Source: Rummeliibacillus pycnus_A (GTDB lineage: Bacteria > Bacillota > Bacilli > Bacillales_A > Planococcaceae). From it: a stretch of DNA of 64,000 bases. Both the position numbers and the translations under genes were made by a program. Below, piece by piece: positions 15,958 through 24,477 of the stretch. Positions within the stretch are counted from its first letter, which is position 1, and every line of letters begins with the position of its first letter. The notes beneath the pieces are model-generated. The model worked only from the letters and a program-made list of their open reading frames with translations, made no database searches and was not told the origin of the DNA. The DNA is taken from positions 620,001 to 684,000 of the forward strand of contig NZ_CP132291.1 in the NCBI RefSeq assembly GCF_044359855.1. Reading direction: 5' to 3'.

Positions 15958-16111
15958 CTTGACGATTCTCCCAACGTAATTAAACTTTTTTTATGTCTTG
16001 TTATCGTGAGACCACCCTTACAGTTTGTTAATGATATAGCAACTTGAAAAAAAATTAAAGAGAAAATATTTATTTACAATTATACCCATTTATAAATATT
16101 TATAATTATTC

Positions 16112-16140
16112 TTGTCCATTTTGAATGATGGGGCTATAAT
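16112..16140 (+). promoter_or_regulatory. Predicted sigma-A promoter of the fdhF leader
   Basis: -35 TTGTCC (16112-16117), 17-base spacer, perfect -10 TATAAT (16135-16140). Transcription from about 16147 would give a leader of nearly 400 bases before fdhF. A second, weaker -10 (TATACT near 16231) exists. Confidence 0.6.
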
Positions 16141-16259
16141 AAGTGATATTACAAATGGAATTGAGATATTTTGATTCTTATTTCGTAGTTTTATACGAAT
16201 TAAGTTGATCTATATTTGAATTCTATTGTTATACTAAAAAAATAAAGTAGATTGAGTTT

Positions 16260-16339
16260 TTAGCAAGTCCTGCTAAGAATTTTATCCACCATGAATAATC
16301 AGCACGTGTAGATCGTGCCGTTTCATGGTGGATTTTTTT
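16260..16339 (+). terminator. Leader hairpin and intrinsic terminator upstream of fdhF (candidate attenuator)
   Basis: A small stem TTAGCA-AGTCC-TGCTAA (16260-16276) is followed by a 12-bp stem ATCCACCATGAA (16284-16295) / TTCATGGTGGAT (16322-16333), with an inner CACG/CGTG stem and then T7. No plus-strand gene lies upstream, so the terminator must act inside the fdhF leader or end a roughly 190-nt small RNA. I do not recognise a known riboswitch class. Confidence 0.75.
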
Positions 16340-16503
16340 ATTTTTAGAGCAATGTCAACAATATGATAACTCGTTAATGAACGTTTCTTAATCCACTTTG
16401 GTATAGCAACACGATAAATCGAGAATTGAAATTATAACTAGACAATCTTAATCAGAGCAACCAACTCGATATACTTCCCTGCTTTACCATAAGTATTAAC
16501 CTG

Positions 16504-16521
16504 TTGTCTTATAAGTGACAA
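16504..16521. promoter_or_regulatory. Rex-like inverted repeat before fdhF
   Basis: TTGTCTTATAAGTGACAA has ends TTGT...ACAA and an 18-base span, as in Rex operators (TTGTGAA-N4-TTCACAA), but the inner positions deviate. It lies about 20 bases before the fdhF start codon, suitable for repression. Weak evidence. Confidence 0.3.
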
Positions 16522-16543
16522 AGAACTAAAGGAGGATATTACC

Positions 16544-19480
16544 TTGTCTAAAATTAAAATTAACGGCGTTCCGTATGATGTAGCAGAAGGAGCTACTATC
16601 CTTGATATCATTAATCAAAATGATATCGCCCATCCACAAATCTGTCATGTACCATCTGTTGATCCTATCGAAACTTGCGATACATGTATCGTTGAAGTTG
16701 ATGGTCAATTGCTTCGATCTTGTTCAACAAAAGCAGTAGATGGAATGGACGTCCAACTTACTTCTGATAGAGCGAAAGCTGCACAAACAGAAGCAATGGA
16801 TCGTCTTCTAGAAAATCACTTGCTGTACTGTACAGTTTGCGATAATAACAACGGTAACTGTACTTTACACAACACAGCAGAATTGATGGAAATTGAACAT
16901 CAAAAATATCCTTATGAACCAAAAGTTGATCCACATGAAGTAGACATGTCACATCCATTTTATCGTTATGATCCAAACCAATGTATCGCATGTGGGCAAT
17001 GTGTAGAAGTTTGTCAAAACTTACAAGTTAACGAAACATTATCCCTAGATTGGGAAGCAGAAAGACCACGAGTTATTTGGGATGAAGGTGTTAATATTAA
17101 CGATTCTTCATGTGTAAGTTGTGGACAATGTGTAACAGTTTGTCCTTGTAACGCATTAATGGAAAAATCAATGCTTGGAGAAGCTGGTTTTATGACTGGG
17201 CTTAAACAGGATATGTTAGAACCGATGATCGGTTTAATTAAAGACGTTGAACCAGGGTATAGCGGTATCTTCGCCATTTCTGAAATCGAAGCATCAATGC
17301 GTAGTAAACGTACTAGAAAAACAAAAACAGTCTGTACTTTCTGTGGTGTAGGTTGTTCGTTCGAAGTTTGGACAAAAGGTCGCAAAATCTTAAAAGTTCA
17401 ACCTTCTGAAGGCCCTGTAAATGCCATTTCTACTTGTGTAAAAGGTAAATTCGGTTGGGACTTCGTCAACTCTGAAGAACGTATTACAAAACCATTAATT
17501 CGTAAAAATGATGAATTTGTTGAATCATCATGGGACGAAGCACTTGACTTGATTGCTTCTAAACTTGGTGGTATTCAAAAAGAATATGGTCCGGGTTCTG
17601 TTGGTTTTATCTCTTCTTCCAAAATTACGAATGAAGAAAGCTATTTAATTCAAAAAATGGCACGTCAATTGTTCGAAACAAACGACATCGATAACTGTTC
17701 CCGTTATTGCCAATCACCAGCTACAGACGGTTTATTACGTACAGTTGGTTTGGGTGGTGATGCAGGAACAATCAAAGATATAGCAAAAGCTGGTCTTGTC
17801 ATAATTGTTGGTGCAAACCCTACAGAAGGTCACCCTGTTTTAGCTACTCGAGTAAAACGTGCTCATAAATTACATGGTCAAAAATTAATAGTTTCCGATG
17901 TTCGTAAACATGAAATGGCTGAACGTTCCGACATCTTTATGCATCCAAAACAAGGTACAGATCAAGTGTGGTTAATGGCCGTTACAAAATATTTGATTGA
18001 TCAAGGTTGGCATGACAAAACCTTCATCAAAGAGAATGTGAATTTCTTCGATGACTTCAAAATTGTGCTTGAAAAATACACACTGGATTATGCAGTAGAA
18101 AAAACGGGTATTTCAAAAGAAACACTGATTAACGTTGCTGAAATGATTCGTGATGCAGACGGTACATGTATTCTTTGGGGTATGGGTGTTACACAAAATA
18201 CAGGTGGTTCAGATACATCAGCTGCTATTTCAAATCTCCTTTTAGCTACTGGTAACTATCGTCGTCCAGGTGCAGGTGCCTACCCTCTTCGTGGTCATAA
18301 CAACGTGCAAGGTGCTTGTGACATGGGTACACTTCCAAACCTATTACCTGGTTATCAAAAAGTAACAAACGATAAAGAACGTGCAAAATTTGAAAAAGCC
18401 TATGGTGTCAAAATCCAACCACAACCTGGTCGTAATAATATGGAAATGTTAGATGCGATTATGGAAGGTAAAATGAAAGCTATGTATTTAGTTGGAGAAG
18501 ATATGGCGCTTGTAGACTGTAATGCAAACCATATAGATGAAGTTCTATCACAATTAGATTTCTTTGTTGTACAAGACTGTTTCCTATCACGTACAGCTCA
18601 ATACGCAGATGTTATTTTACCTGCAGCACCATCTCTTGAAAAAGAAGGTACATTCACAAACACAGAACGTCGTGTTCAACGTCTATATCAAGTGTTACCA
18701 ACGCTTGGAGAATCCAAAGCTGATTGGGAAATTCTTAGAGAAGTAGCTCGTCGTCTAGGTGCAGATTGGAATTACAGCCACCCAAGTGAAATCTTTGCTG
18801 AGATGGCTAGTCTTTCTCCAATCTTTGCTCAAGCAAACTATGATGTTTTAGAAAATTGGGGTAGCTTCTGTTGGGGTAGCCTTGATGGTAAAGATACACC
18901 TTTATTATATGAAGATGGTTTTAACTTCCCTGACAAAAAGGCTCGTTTTGCTTTATATGATTGGGTAAAACCTGCAGAATTTGAAGCACAATATGACTGT
19001 CATATTAACAACGGTCGTGTACTTGAACACTTCCACGAAGGAAACATGACAAATAAATCACAAGGTATTCAATCGAAAGTACCTGAGGTTTTCGTTGAAG
19101 TATCACCAGAATTAGCAAAAGAACGCAGCATAGAAGATGGGTCACTTCTTCGTTTAGTTTCTCCATACGGCGCATTAAAATTAAATGCCCTAGTAACTGA
19201 TCGTGTACAAGGAAATGAACTATTCATACCAATGAACTCTGTTAGCAAAGATTCAGCGATTAACTTCTTAACAGGTCCGGCTGCAGACATCCGTACATCT
19301 ACACCGGCATACAAACAAACAAAAGTACGTGTTGAAGTGTTGAAACGAAAAGGAAAAAATCCACTTCCTAGAACTAACCCACGTTATAAAAAACGTCATC
19401 CACAAAATGGTGTTGAAGTACAACGTAAATGGAATCGTCCTGCCTACGTTCACTTAACAACCAATAACGAAGGGGAGTGA
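16544..19480 (+). CDS. fdhF: Formate dehydrogenase catalytic subunit (FdhF/YrhE type, Cys enzyme)
   Basis: Oxidises formate to CO2 at a bis-molybdopterin Mo or W site. The 978 residues match B. subtilis YrhE in length and order: N-terminal 2Fe-2S domain (C34, C45, C48, C60), His-Cys 4Fe-4S motif (C96, C99, C106), two ferredoxin 4Fe-4S motifs (C147/150/153/157 and C190/193/196/200), then the Mo domain with its 4Fe-4S site (C264, C267, C271, C298). C389 in CSRYCQSPAT occupies the position of selenocysteine in E. coli FdhF, so this is a Cys enzyme. TTG start with AAAGGAGG 8 bases away. Fused NuoG-like N-terminal clusters suggest a cytoplasmic enzyme. It is first in an operon with a DUF1641 gene and an Mrp-like gene. 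Confidence 0.96.
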   Translation: MSKIKINGVPYDVAEGATILDIINQNDIAHPQICHVPSVDPIETCDTCIVEVDGQLLRSCSTKAVDGMDVQLTSDRAKAAQTEAMDRLLENHLLYCTVCDNNNGNCTLHNTAELMEIEHQKYPYEPKVDPHEVDMSHPFYRYDPNQCIACGQCVEVCQNLQVNETLSLDWEAERPRVIWDEGVNINDSSCVSCGQCVTVCPCNALMEKSMLGEAGFMTGLKQDMLEPMIGLIKDVEPGYSGIFAISEIEASMRSKRTRKTKTVCTFCGVGCSFEVWTKGRKILKVQPSEGPVNAISTCVKGKFGWDFVNSEERITKPLIRKNDEFVESSWDEALDLIASKLGGIQKEYGPGSVGFISSSKITNEESYLIQKMARQLFETNDIDNCSRYCQSPATDGLLRTVGLGGDAGTIKDIAKAGLVIIVGANPTEGHPVLATRVKRAHKLHGQKLIVSDVRKHEMAERSDIFMHPKQGTDQVWLMAVTKYLIDQGWHDKTFIKENVNFFDDFKIVLEKYTLDYAVEKTGISKETLINVAEMIRDADGTCILWGMGVTQNTGGSDTSAAISNLLLATGNYRRPGAGAYPLRGHNNVQGACDMGTLPNLLPGYQKVTNDKERAKFEKAYGVKIQPQPGRNNMEMLDAIMEGKMKAMYLVGEDMALVDCNANHIDEVLSQLDFFVVQDCFLSRTAQYADVILPAAPSLEKEGTFTNTERRVQRLYQVLPTLGESKADWEILREVARRLGADWNYSHPSEIFAEMASLSPIFAQANYDVLENWGSFCWGSLDGKDTPLLYEDGFNFPDKKARFALYDWVKPAEFEAQYDCHINNGRVLEHFHEGNMTNKSQGIQSKVPEVFVEVSPELAKERSIEDGSLLRLVSPYGALKLNALVTDRVQGNELFIPMNSVSKDSAINFLTGPAADIRTSTPAYKQTKVRVEVLKRKGKNPLPRTNPRYKKRHPQNGVEVQRKWNRPAYVHLTTNNEGE

Positions 19481-19484
19481 TAAA

Positions 19485-19961
19485 ATGGCTACACCAATTA
19501 CAACAATAAATAAACAACAATTAACAGAAGAACAACATAAGGAACAAAAGCTAGAGAATTTAAAACAACTACTTTCTGAGAATGAAGAAACTGTTAATCA
19601 AGTCTTTACTATCATGGCAGAGTTAAATGATATCGGAGCACTTGAAGCAGCTACAAAACTAATTGAAGCAAAAGAAGAAGTAGCTCATATTGCACTTGGT
19701 CAATTGACTCGTGAGCCTGTTACTAATATCATCAACAACTTAATGGGAGTTGCTGGAGTATTAACTGAAATGAACCCAGAAACGACAACAAAACTTGTTG
19801 AGAGTTTAAATACTGGCTTAGATGAAGCAAACAAAGCCGTAGAGTCTGATGAAAAAGTTAGCGTCTTCAAATTGGTAAAACTGTTAAAAGATCCTGATAT
19901 CAATCGTGCTCTAAACTTTGGCATTCACTTCTTAAAAGGGCTTGGTAAAGGTTTAAAATAG
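19485..19961 (+). CDS. DUF1641 protein (YrhD-like), formate dehydrogenase partner
   Basis: A 158-residue soluble, mostly helical protein of the DUF1641 family. It begins 4 bases after fdhF, as yrhD accompanies yrhE in B. subtilis. The conserved C-terminal part (RALNFGIHFLKGLGKGLK) and NNLMGVAGVLTEMNPETTTK are visible. The conserved pairing suggests a subunit or assembly factor of the formate dehydrogenase; no catalytic motif or metal ligand is evident. GGGGAG overlaps the end of fdhF, so translation is probably coupled. Confidence 0.9.
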   Translation: MATPITTINKQQLTEEQHKEQKLENLKQLLSENEETVNQVFTIMAELNDIGALEAATKLIEAKEEVAHIALGQLTREPVTNIINNLMGVAGVLTEMNPETTTKLVESLNTGLDEANKAVESDEKVSVFKLVKLLKDPDINRALNFGIHFLKGLGKGLK

Positions 19962-19979
19962 GAAGGTGATTTCTTTTAT

Positions 19980-21026
19980 ATGCTAACAAACGACAACATT
20001 TTAAATGCACTGAAGAAAATTGATGACCCTGAACGTCATAAAAGCATCTTCAACTTGAATATGGTTCGTAATATTCAGGTTGATGGTACGCATATCTCAC
20101 TTGACATTATTTTAACCATTCAAGGTTGTTCACTAAAGACAAAAATTCAACAAGATATTGAACAGACTTTAAAAGAAATTGGTGCTTCAAGTATCTCGAT
20201 TAAATTTGATTCAATGACACAAAATGAACGTCACAGTTCAACATCTTCTTTAAATTCAAAAAGTGCGTTAGATAAAGATATACCTAAAACGTTTCTACTT
20301 AATTCTAGCGTCAAATTTATTGCAGTTACCAGTGATAAAAGCGGTGTCGGTAAATCGACAGTCACGAATAGTTTAGCTGTAGCCCTTGCCCGTCTTGGAA
20401 AAAGAGTTGGTATTTTAGATGCAGACAATTATGGCTTTAGTTTTCGTACCATGATGAATACCGATCATAAACCAACAATATTTGATCAAACAGCTATTGC
20501 TGATGAGAGTGATGATATAAAAATTATGTCAACGGGCTTTTTTACAAAATATAACCAACCTGTCATTTGGAGTAGCTCAATGCTCAACAAATGGATTCGC
20601 AATTTCCTTGTCAACACAGTGTGGGGAGAATTAGATTATCTCCTACTAGATTTACCACCCGGTACAGGTGATGCCACCATTGATGTGGTAGCAATGATTC
20701 CACAAGCACAAGAAATAATTGTAACAACACCTCAGAATGCTGCTTCTCATGTTGCATCTCGTGCAGATCTAATGGCTCAACATACCAAACATACAATTCT
20801 TGGTGTTGTTGAAAACATGGCTTACTTTGAAAATTTAAATGGTGAAAAGAATTATTTATTCGGTCAAGGTGATGCCGAAAAATTAGCAGATGCACTTCAT
20901 ACAAATGTCATTGCTCAAATACCATTTGCTCAGCCTGATGAAAAGACAGGTTCTTTTGGTTTTGACGAAAACTCAATTTTAGGTGAAGTATTTACCCATC
21001 TAGCAAAAGATATTATTTATCAATAA
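19980..21026 (+). CDS. Mrp/ApbC-family P-loop ATPase without CxxC
   Basis: An iron-sulfur carrier-type MRP ATPase of 348 residues: N-terminal MIP18/DUF59-like domain (about 1-80), then a deviant Walker A SDKSGVGKST near 118-127, with the two signature lysines of the MinD/Mrp group; the usual sequence is GKGGVGKST. A second motif is LLLDLPPGTGD. The region after VENMAYF, where Nbp35/ApbC proteins carry the CxxC that holds the bridging 4Fe-4S cluster, reads ENLNGEKNYLFGQG with no cysteine. It therefore resembles the SalA branch of Bacilli. Its position 18 bases after the DUF1641 gene suggests help in maturing the cluster-rich FdhF, but regulation is also possible. A terminator follows. Confidence 0.85.
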   Translation: MLTNDNILNALKKIDDPERHKSIFNLNMVRNIQVDGTHISLDIILTIQGCSLKTKIQQDIEQTLKEIGASSISIKFDSMTQNERHSSTSSLNSKSALDKDIPKTFLLNSSVKFIAVTSDKSGVGKSTVTNSLAVALARLGKRVGILDADNYGFSFRTMMNTDHKPTIFDQTAIADESDDIKIMSTGFFTKYNQPVIWSSSMLNKWIRNFLVNTVWGELDYLLLDLPPGTGDATIDVVAMIPQAQEIIVTTPQNAASHVASRADLMAQHTKHTILGVVENMAYFENLNGEKNYLFGQGDAEKLADALHTNVIAQIPFAQPDEKTGSFGFDENSILGEVFTHLAKDIIYQ

Positions 21027-21031
21027 CATAC

Positions 21032-21069
21032 AAAAAACCTGACTCGTTCTTAATCGAGCCAGGTTTTTT
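21032..21069. terminator. Terminator of the fdhF operon
   Basis: AAAAAACCTGACTCG pairs with CGAGCCAGGTTTTTT (one mismatch) around an 8-base loop. It also faces the convergent gene ending at 21110. Confidence 0.85.
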
Positions 21070-21109
21070 CTATATTTAGTGTTTCACTAACACTGCCCTA
21101 CTATCTATT

Positions 21110-21397
21110 TTAATAACCAGCCTTTTTTAAAACCTGCATAAAATAAAAGCGATATGTATTTCTGACAAAGGTGTCTAAAGGCAAGCCAACATTCAATTGA
21201 TACTTTGTAAAAATAAAATAAAATCTTTTATCCCATTTTAAACGTAATAATTCTCCTGCATCTTCACCATATTTCTCCGTAAATTCCACTATTAAAGGTT
21301 CAATCATATCGTAACAATAGTCTTTTAAACTTGCGAGAGCTTCGATATCTCTCTCCTTTTGAAAACGCGTAATCCAATCTTCTAATTGCTCGTTCAT
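21110..21397 (-). CDS. Small protein resembling sigma factor region 2
   Basis: A 95-residue soluble protein. The C-terminal two thirds follow the pattern of sigma-70 region 2: GEDAGELLRLKWDKRFYFIF, a KYQLNVGLPLDTFVRNTYRF block like the usual KYDPEKGVPFSTFAxxYIR, then a basic end LKKAGY. No region 4 is present. Split sigma systems exist in B. subtilis (SigO with RsoA), and RsoA is a similar small region-2-like protein, but I see no partner here. It has only a weak ribosome binding site (GGA, 8 bases). The assignment is by pattern, not by a close match. Confidence 0.55.
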   Translation of the reverse strand: MNEQLEDWITRFQKERDIEALASLKDYCYDMIEPLIVEFTEKYGEDAGELLRLKWDKRFYFIFTKYQLNVGLPLDTFVRNTYRFYFMQVLKKAGY

Positions 21398-21716
21398 TAT
21401 TGAAATCCAACCTTCTTTTTACTGAGTTTCTTCCTATTTAATTATACCTCTTTTTATCATTTCTCGCTTCGCTTGTTTCTTAGATATTTAATAAAGCTAT
21501 AAATTGTAGCGGTAGCTTTATTAAGTAAACTCAATTAACTGAAAAGTGGAATGGAACGAAATAATCAATATTCATATTGAATGGAAAGTGTAATTACACA
21601 AACATTTATAGTATATATCTGCTATTGAATCATATAAATATAGCTTTTTTAACATCCCTCTTCATTATTGTTGTTTTTCTGGCTAAAAAAGGGACATAAA
21701 AGATTTCCCTTTAAGT
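21398..21716. other. Intergenic region with a remnant of repeat E
   Basis: Bases about 21570-21629 (AAAGTGTAATTACACAAACA...TATATATCTGCTATTGAA) match the left flank of repeat E (about 5903-5950) but the core is missing. This is a truncated element. Nothing else was seen. Confidence 0.5.
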
Positions 21717-22226
21717 TTAGTTTATCTCCCCTATAAACCAAATTTCACCTTCATAGTGGTATCCATCCTCATCAGTAATTACTTCTTTAAAGCCTGATAT
21801 TTGCAAATCATTATGAACAGATAATCCCCATTCAGTTTGAATGTTTCTATTATTAGATAACTGAAGCCACTTTTGATATTCGTCATTCCTATCGAAAAAA
21901 TCTTTAAAATAGGAATCACCTTTAAATACAATAATTTGCGAACCCCATAAATCAGGTAAATCAACTGCGACCACTACTCGAAATTGTTCATCATCATTTG
22001 GCTTCAATCCAATTAGATGTACAGCTCTATCCAATAGTGTTTGAATGCAGAGTTGTTTGATTTTTTTGGGCGTTTTGTAGGAACTTATAAAATCTTGGGC
22101 AACTGGTAGATGCAGGTGCCAATAAGCATTGTAAAATTCTGTTGGAAACTCAAACGTATTTTCTTCAATTCGTTTAATCAAATTATTAGATTTCCGTTTA
22201 ATTCCTCGAACTTTTTTCTCCCGCAT
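21717..22226 (-). CDS. DUF3916 family protein
   Basis: A 169-residue soluble protein matching, as far as I recall, the DUF3916 family of Bacillus: basic N-terminus MREKKVRGIKRK, then FPTEFYNAYWHLHLPVAQDF, a central DLPDLWGSQIIVFKGDSYF and a C-terminal aromatic EDGYHYEGEIWFIG. No catalytic motif and no membrane segment are visible. Function unknown. AAGGAGGAG precedes the ATG. It is monocistronic. Confidence 0.75.
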   Translation of the reverse strand: MREKKVRGIKRKSNNLIKRIEENTFEFPTEFYNAYWHLHLPVAQDFISSYKTPKKIKQLCIQTLLDRAVHLIGLKPNDDEQFRVVVAVDLPDLWGSQIIVFKGDSYFKDFFDRNDEYQKWLQLSNNRNIQTEWGLSVHNDLQISGFKEVITDEDGYHYEGEIWFIGEIN

Positions 22227-22429
22227 TGTATTTCTCCTCCTTTTATTTAATATAACTTAACATTCTAAGTCTCTAACAGTGGTATCGTCATCTCGGTGCT
22301 TGATAATATCCAAAAATTGAAACCAACTCAAATAATGGTCAAGTTATTTAGAAGCCATGCTAATTTACATTACTTGTTACCCTAATTATTTTTAGTAATA
22401 ACCAAATGTTTATTAACATATTTTATTCT

Positions 22430-22450
22430 AATAAGTAATCATTACGCTTT
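22430..22450. promoter_or_regulatory. Zur-like operator upstream of the ycgR-like operon
   Basis: A 21-base palindrome, AATAAGTAAT-C-ATTACGCTTT. It agrees at 16 of 20 fixed positions with the B. subtilis Zur box (AAATCGTAAT-N-ATTACGATTT) by my count. It lies 43 bases before the start of the permease gene, overlapping the expected promoter. Confidence 0.7.
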
Positions 22451-22493
22451 ACAAAATGACGACATCTATACTAGATTCATTTAGGAGGTTAAT

Positions 22494-23495
22494 ATGGATA
22501 AAAACGTGGATAAATACTTAATTAATATTTGGTTTATTCTAGTTCTATTTTTAATCCCATTATTTTTCTTAAGCTACAATACACAGCTAATTTCTAATTC
22601 TTCACTTATGAACCTTAATACTATATTTTTAAGTATTCTAATTGAGGCTCTACCTTTTGTATTAATAGGTGTTCTTATTGCAGGGTTTATCCAAATCTTT
22701 TTAACAGAAGAGCTTATTCAAAAGTGGATTCCTAAAAATAAATTTATGGCTGCCATAATGGGTTGTGCCATTGGGGCATTATTTCCTGCTTGTGAATGTG
22801 GAATCGTTCCTATTGTTAGGAGATTAATTTTTAAAGGCGTCCCCCTACACGCTGCAATAGGTTTTATGTTAACAGGCCCTCTTATTAATCCAATTGTAAT
22901 TTTTTCTACTTATATGGCATTCGGAAACAATTTAAAAATAGCTGTTTTGCGGATGATATTAGGATTTCTGATTGCTATTATAGTATCTTTGATAATCTGC
23001 CTACTCTTTAAAGGTTCACAATTCAAAGCAAAAATTAATAATGATAAGACACTAAAAAAAATTGAACAACAACCTTTCGCTAAAAAGTTCTTTAATATGT
23101 TAAAACATTCAATTGATGAATTCTTTGACATGGGAAAATACTTGATAATTGGTGCATTTTTAGCTGCTTTTGTACAAACATATGTATCTACAAAGGCACT
23201 AGTTGAAATAGGAAATGATTTAGCTTCTTCATTATTCGTGATGATGTTTTTAGCATTTATTCTTTCCTTATGCTCTTCAGCTGATGCATTTATCGGCGCA
23301 TCATTTAGTTCTATTTTCCCTACTACGTCTATACTGGCATTTTTGATTTTGGGGCCAATGATTGATCTAAAGAATACGATTATGTTACTAGGAGTTTTTC
23401 GTTTTAAATTTGTAATAGGCTTATTAATTGCAATAATTTCCATAATCTATTCTATTTTATTTATACTCTCAGGATTTATCGGAGGGAACATATGA
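22494..23495 (+). CDS. ycgR: YcgR/YraQ-type permease (UPF0718, DUF318)
   Basis: Membrane protein of 333 residues with about eight hydrophobic segments in two halves. The hallmark FPACECGIVPIVRR (C100, C102) and TGPLINPIVI are seen, and a second-half CSSADAFIGASF. The family includes ArsP-like exporters and B. subtilis YcgR, whose gene is paired with ycgQ as here. The Zur-like operator upstream suggests a role in zinc starvation, perhaps with its partner as a metal transport pair; transport has not been shown by the sequence. TTAGGAGG lies before the ATG. It overlaps the next gene by 4 bases (ATGA). Confidence 0.88.
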   Translation: MDKNVDKYLINIWFILVLFLIPLFFLSYNTQLISNSSLMNLNTIFLSILIEALPFVLIGVLIAGFIQIFLTEELIQKWIPKNKFMAAIMGCAIGALFPACECGIVPIVRRLIFKGVPLHAAIGFMLTGPLINPIVIFSTYMAFGNNLKIAVLRMILGFLIAIIVSLIICLLFKGSQFKAKINNDKTLKKIEQQPFAKKFFNMLKHSIDEFFDMGKYLIIGAFLAAFVQTYVSTKALVEIGNDLASSLFVMMFLAFILSLCSSADAFIGASFSSIFPTTSILAFLILGPMIDLKNTIMLLGVFRFKFVIGLLIAIISIIYSILFILSGFIGGNI

Positions 23496-24022
23496 AATTT
23501 CACTTTCAGCAAGCTATTAGAGCCGTTATTTTACTAGCTTTTTCTGCCATGATTTTCAACCTACATTTAACCGGAGAAATAGAAAAATTCACCAATCCAA
23601 AATATAATGGTTTAAGTAAAATTGTGGCTATTTTATTTCTTTTTTTGTTTGTTGTTCAATTTACTAGAATTTTCTCGTTATCACACAAAGATCACCTTCA
23701 TTCACATAATTGTTGTGTTCATCATTCTCATAACAAATTACAATCCAATTCAAAAAAACTATTCTCATATTTTATCATTACCGTTCCTTTGCTTACTGGT
23801 TTTCTAATACCCGCAAAAACTCTTGATGCTTCTATAGCCGAGAAAAAAGGTGGGGTTATGATAATCTCAAAAAAAACGCAAAATACGAAATTAAAAGAAT
23901 ATGCAGAATCAGTCACATCTAATGAATCTATTGGCGAAAATCTTTATGGAAATGAACATACTGTAGATCCTAGCCTAATAGTTGAAAGACAAGAGATTCC
24001 AGAAAAAAATATAACCGACTAA
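23492..24022 (+). CDS. ycgQ: YcgQ-like protein (TIGR03943), N-terminal part before a frameshift
   Basis: This 176-residue frame has the start of a YcgQ/TIGR03943 protein: two membrane segments (about 8-24 and 40-58), a His-rich loop (HKDHLHSHNCCVHHSHN at about 66-82) fit for metal binding, a third hydrophobic segment, and then a soluble linker. It ends shortly after an A7 tract (24003-24009). Reading in the -1 frame from the tract gives PEKKYNRLKKKLSEGSII, leading directly into the next gene, which encodes the missing C-terminal domain. So one gene of about 300 codons is broken here, or read by slippage. Partner of the permease just upstream. Confidence 0.85.
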   Translation: MKFHFQQAIRAVILLAFSAMIFNLHLTGEIEKFTNPKYNGLSKIVAILFLFLFVVQFTRIFSLSHKDHLHSHNCCVHHSHNKLQSNSKKLFSYFIITVPLLTGFLIPAKTLDASIAEKKGGVMIISKKTQNTKLKEYAESVTSNESIGENLYGNEHTVDPSLIVERQEIPEKNITD

Positions 24023-24054
24023 AAAAGAAACTTTCAGAAGGCTCTATTATTAAT

Positions 24055-24420
24055 ATGACTGATAATTTTTATACTATTTATTACGATGATATAATTGATA
24101 ATCCATCAAAATATAAAGGGAAAACAATTAAATTAAAAGGCTTTGTATTAAAAGAAGATGATTTTAAGCAGAATCAGTTGGTAATCTCTAGATTCTTGAT
24201 TACACACTGCATAGCAGATGCAAGTATTTTAGGATTTCTTTCTGAATTTCCTGAAGCTTATAATTTAGATGAAGATACATGGATTGAAGCAATTGGAACA
24301 ATCGATATAACCACATACAATGATGCTAGTTTGCCAATTATTAAGGTTGCTAGTTGGAAGAAAATTAAAGAGCCTAAGAAACCTTATATATATCCAATTG
24401 ATATTCTTATAAGTCCTTAA
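24055..24420 (+). CDS. ycgQ: YcgQ-like protein (TIGR03943), C-terminal part after a frameshift
   Basis: A 121-residue soluble, OB-like domain typical of the C-terminus of YcgQ/TIGR03943 proteins: DNPSKYKGKTIKLKGFV, then SRFLITHCIADASILGF with the conserved His-Cys, DEDTWIEAIGTI and a Pro-rich end. The apparent ATG has no ribosome binding site, and the open frame extends upstream past it into the frame-shifted region, so this is not an independent gene. Together with 23492-24022 the coding span is about 297 residues, close to the 285 of B. subtilis YcgQ. Confidence 0.8.
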   Translation: MTDNFYTIYYDDIIDNPSKYKGKTIKLKGFVLKEDDFKQNQLVISRFLITHCIADASILGFLSEFPEAYNLDEDTWIEAIGTIDITTYNDASLPIIKVASWKKIKEPKKPYIYPIDILISP

Positions 24421-24477
24421 AACACACTTATTAGCTACTGTATTGACTAACTCCAAAAGAGTATTATAAACAAATGT

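Noticed and set aside
17014..17385. 123-residue frame antisense to fdhF
   Set aside because: Sense strand carries essential Fe-S motifs throughout this stretch; the antisense frame is a shadow.
22910..23443. 177-residue frame antisense to the YcgR-like gene
   Set aside because: Shadow of the membrane protein on the other strand; no ribosome binding site and no family features.
24010..24027. Programmed -1 frameshift at CTAAAAAAG after the first YcgQ-like frame
   Set aside because: The zero-frame stop TAA lies before the heptamer, so ribosomes would terminate first. The upstream A7 tract is the better candidate.
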